Source of the DNA: Limnoglobus roseus
GTDB taxonomy: Bacteria; Planctomycetota; Planctomycetia; Gemmatales; Gemmataceae
DNA: 64,000 bases
Direction of reading: 5' to 3'
Assembly: GCF_008254045.1 (NCBI RefSeq)
Contig: NZ_CP042425.1
Location: forward strand, 4,898,001-4,962,000
A program made the position numbers and the translations under genes. Below are positions 62,176-64,000 of the stretch, one piece after another; the first letter of the stretch is position 1, and each line of letters starts with the position of its first letter. The notes beneath the pieces are model-generated. The model did no database searches, was not told the DNA's origin, and worked only from the letters and a program-made list of their open reading frames with translations.

Positions 62176-63435
62176 ATGAAACCGCCGACTTTCTTCCTTT
62201 CATCCACGATCTACGATTTCAAGGATCTACGCTCTGCCATCAAGTATTTCTTGGAGCGGCAGGGCTGCCGGGTTCTAGCATCTGACTTCAACGACTTCCC
62301 AAAACCTCTCGAAAATCATTCCTACGAAGGCTGCCTAAAGTCGATCGCCGAAGCACACTTCTTCATCTTGCTCATCGGGGCTCGGGTCGGTGGCTGGTAC
62401 AACGAGCCGAATCAGATTAGCATCACGCAGCAGGAATACCGCGAGGCATATCGGCTCCACGAACAAGGGAAATTGAAAATCCTTGCATTTGTTCGAGCTA
62501 ATGTGTGGCAAATGAAGGACGACCGGAAGTTATTAGCGAAACACATCCAAGAGATGGACCTTGATCCGGGGGCAAAGGCTCAAGTGATGTTAGCTCCGAC
62601 CAAGGCCGCGACGAATGCAGAGTTTATTAGCAGGTTCATCGAGGAAGTTGGAAAAAGCAAGGAGACCGCATCCGCAACAAAAGGCCAAGGGACGTATCCG
62701 ACTGGGAACTGGCTTCATATCTTCGAGCAGTTCGGCGAGATCATTGAGCAACTTCAGGTGCAAGCGTTCACGAAGCGGCCCGTAGAGGAGGTGGCGTTGC
62801 GTCGTCTCCTTAGAGACGAACTGCATGAGTTCGTGCGGATATCACTCGTGCGAGGGCAAAAGAGTGTGTTTAGCTCGCGACGTACTATTGAACATTTCTA
62901 CGCACGCATGCCCGAAAAGCTCATGCTTGACAAGCAGAAAACTACAGTGAACACAGAGGAGTTTGATCAGCTATGTTCGCACTGGATTGGGTCGTGTCTT
63001 AACACAAAATTCTATCCAGTCGTCCTGCCTCGTTCGCTGGCTTCGCCACTATTCATGGAGTATTGCAGTCAGACCGGAACGATGGCTCCGTTGCCAGTTC
63101 ATACCGCGTTAGTGAGACTCACGATTGAACTTGAAAGCTACGAGATTGCGCGACAAAAGGCTGACTGCCTCGGTCTCATTGGTGAATCGGGGCCCAGGCA
63201 ACGGGGTGGTGTCGGAGAGACGATACAAGTCTCAACGATCAAGTTATTGGGTATACTAATCATGATGGATCGAGTCTGTAATATCATCGAGCTGAGCAAG
63301 GCTATTATTCAGCATCTAGATGGCCAACTGTTTCTCATGCCTAGTTTGCGTCCACGATCACCGTTATACGCGCACGGAGAACTCGAAAGGGAAGATGTAA
63401 CAGCGGCTGAAACCGAAGCATTTTTGTTGATGTAA
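62176..63435 (+). CDS. DUF4062-domain protein, probable transferred gene
   Basis: Residues about 4-110 match DUF4062: TFFLSSTIYDFKDLRSAIKYF, SYEGCLKSIAEAHFFILLIGARVGG and ITQQEYREAY (split over strand and helix). DUF4062 is a Rossmann-like, TIR-related domain found in predicted sensing and conflict proteins. The remaining about 300 residues contain no motif I recognise. The codon use is less GC-biased than all neighbours, suggesting transfer. It has its own hairpins on both sides. ATG 62176 is clear. A defence role is plausible but unproven. Confidence 0.75.
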   Translation: MKPPTFFLSSTIYDFKDLRSAIKYFLERQGCRVLASDFNDFPKPLENHSYEGCLKSIAEAHFFILLIGARVGGWYNEPNQISITQQEYREAYRLHEQGKLKILAFVRANVWQMKDDRKLLAKHIQEMDLDPGAKAQVMLAPTKAATNAEFISRFIEEVGKSKETASATKGQGTYPTGNWLHIFEQFGEIIEQLQVQAFTKRPVEEVALRRLLRDELHEFVRISLVRGQKSVFSSRRTIEHFYARMPEKLMLDKQKTTVNTEEFDQLCSHWIGSCLNTKFYPVVLPRSLASPLFMEYCSQTGTMAPLPVHTALVRLTIELESYEIARQKADCLGLIGESGPRQRGGVGETIQVSTIKLLGILIMMDRVCNIIELSKAIIQHLDGQLFLMPSLRPRSPLYAHGELEREDVTAAETEAFLLM

Positions 63436-63479
63436 AAAGTGGATGCGGCGAATTCGCAAAGCGAGCCGCGTCCACTTTT
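63435..63479. terminator. Bidirectional hairpin between DUF4062 gene and ribA
   Basis: Arms aaaagtggatgcggc (63435-63449) and gccgcgtccactttt (63465-63479) pair with one mismatch across a 15-base loop. It begins at the last base of the DUF4062 stop and lies just before the stop of the convergent riboflavin gene. Confidence 0.85.
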
Positions 63480-63482
63480 CGC

Positions 63483-64000
63483 TCACTTCTCCACGCCCTC
63501 GCCTTCCAACTTGTCGAGCAGGTGGCCGAGCTTCTCCCGCTTCGTGGCGAGGTAGTCGCGGTTGAACTCGCCCGGCGTCATTTGGATCGGCACCCGCTCG
63601 ACGATCTTCAGACCGTAGCCCTCCAAGCCGATCACCTTCCGCGGGTTGTTCGTCAGCAGGCGGATCTGTCGCACGCCGAGGTCGTGCAGGATTTGTGCGC
63701 CGATGCCGAAGTTGCGGAGGTCCGGGGCGAAGCCGAGCCGCTTGTTGGCCTCGACCGTGTCCAACCCTTCCTCTTGCTGAAGGCGGTAGGCTTTTAGCTT
63801 GTTCAGGAGGCCGATGCCGCGACCTTCCTGCCGCATGTAGACGATCACGCCCTTGCCGGCGGCGGCCACCTGCTGCATGGCGTACTGCAATTGTGGGCCG
63901 CAGTCGCACTTCGCGGAGTGCAACACGTCTCCGGTCAAACACTCGCTGTGCATCCGCACCAGTACCGGTTCGTTCACCGGGCAAATCACGCCACCGGTGT
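63483..64000 (-). CDS. ribA: GTP cyclohydrolase II (RibA or RibBA C-terminal half), truncated by the window edge
   Basis: The enzyme opens GTP at the start of riboflavin synthesis. The visible 172 codons have the zinc-binding Cys triad CLTGDVLHSAKCDCG, the catalytic RQEGRGIGLLNKLKAY, LGFAPDLRNFGIGAQIL and TNNPRKVIGLEGYGL. The reading frame runs off the end of the window, so it could be a stand-alone RibA or the C-terminal part of a fused RibBA; the latter is common in bacteria. Confidence 0.93.
   Translation of the reverse strand, partial: TGGVICPVNEPVLVRMHSECLTGDVLHSAKCDCGPQLQYAMQQVAAAGKGVIVYMRQEGRGIGLLNKLKAYRLQQEEGLDTVEANKRLGFAPDLRNFGIGAQILHDLGVRQIRLLTNNPRKVIGLEGYGLKIVERVPIQMTPGEFNRDYLATKREKLGHLLDKLEGEGVEK

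Noticed and set aside
1..64000. CRISPR array, rRNA or tRNA genes
   Set aside because: No regularly spaced direct repeats, no rRNA-like sequence and no tRNA cloverleaf with a GGTTCGAATCC-type arm was noticed by eye; a tRNAscan/CRISPR search would be decisive.

Overview
The window is high-GC bacterial DNA that fits the Planctomycetota, most probably a Gemmataceae relative (Gemmata, Fimbriiglobus or similar). The signs are a BBP7-type outer-membrane barrel protein, a DUF1501 protein, an XrtA/PEP-CTERM type exopolysaccharide locus, an LptD-like barrel, a solitary rsmH outside any division cluster, GYF-like/ExbD fusions, and many Gly-, Pro- or acid-rich secreted proteins. The genus is inferred from gene content; no rRNA or tRNA gene was seen.

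Layout. 1-8.1 kb: end of rsmH, a thioredoxin-PDZ protein, an MgtC-family membrane protein, two poorly known proteins, hisA and an EF-G paralogue. 8.2-11.5 kb: an exbB-exbD-exbD proton-channel operon and a convergent membrane-anchored protein. 11.6-16.8 kb: dnaK, pheA, a DUF1501 protein and a cut-off response-regulator fragment. 16.8-25.9 kb: a DUF374 acyltransferase, an RND efflux pair, dapF (overlapping the pump gene tail to tail), a phosphoesterase, a BON protein and an Ldh_2-type dehydrogenase. 25.9-35.0 kb: the exopolysaccharide locus. Six minus-strand genes (BY-kinase, EpsI, sugar transferase, two glycosyltransferases, FemAB-like protein) face a plus-strand Wza-like export lipoprotein across a 575-base divergent control region. 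35.0-35.8 kb: an 821-bp IS5/IS427-type element, inserted in one arm of a terminator palindrome. 36-45 kb: small secreted proteins, a sugar epimerase, a 1405-residue TPR protein, an XrtA-type polysaccharide deacetylase and a proline-rich PEP-CTERM protein. These last genes probably work with the exopolysaccharide locus, although no exosortase gene is in view. 45-64 kb: a BBP7 porin-like protein, dgkA, an LptD-like protein, a HAD-glyA-membrane protein-rlmL operon, further methyltransferases, an oxidoreductase, a LacD-like aldolase, a lower-GC DUF4062 gene between two hairpins, and the end of ribA/ribBA.

The most interesting structures outside genes are long intergenic palindromes. Three share one sequence and lie between convergent gene pairs; two have perfect 32-bp stems that differ by a paired (compensatory) change, and the third has lost part of one arm. 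A fourth, with the same outer arms, was split by the IS. A different palindrome with a 27-bp stem lies inside the exb operon and shares its loop sequence with a degenerate hairpin near 60.8 kb. The best gene-level candidate for an undescribed system is the DUF4062 gene. The second is the pair of GYF-like/ExbD fusions.
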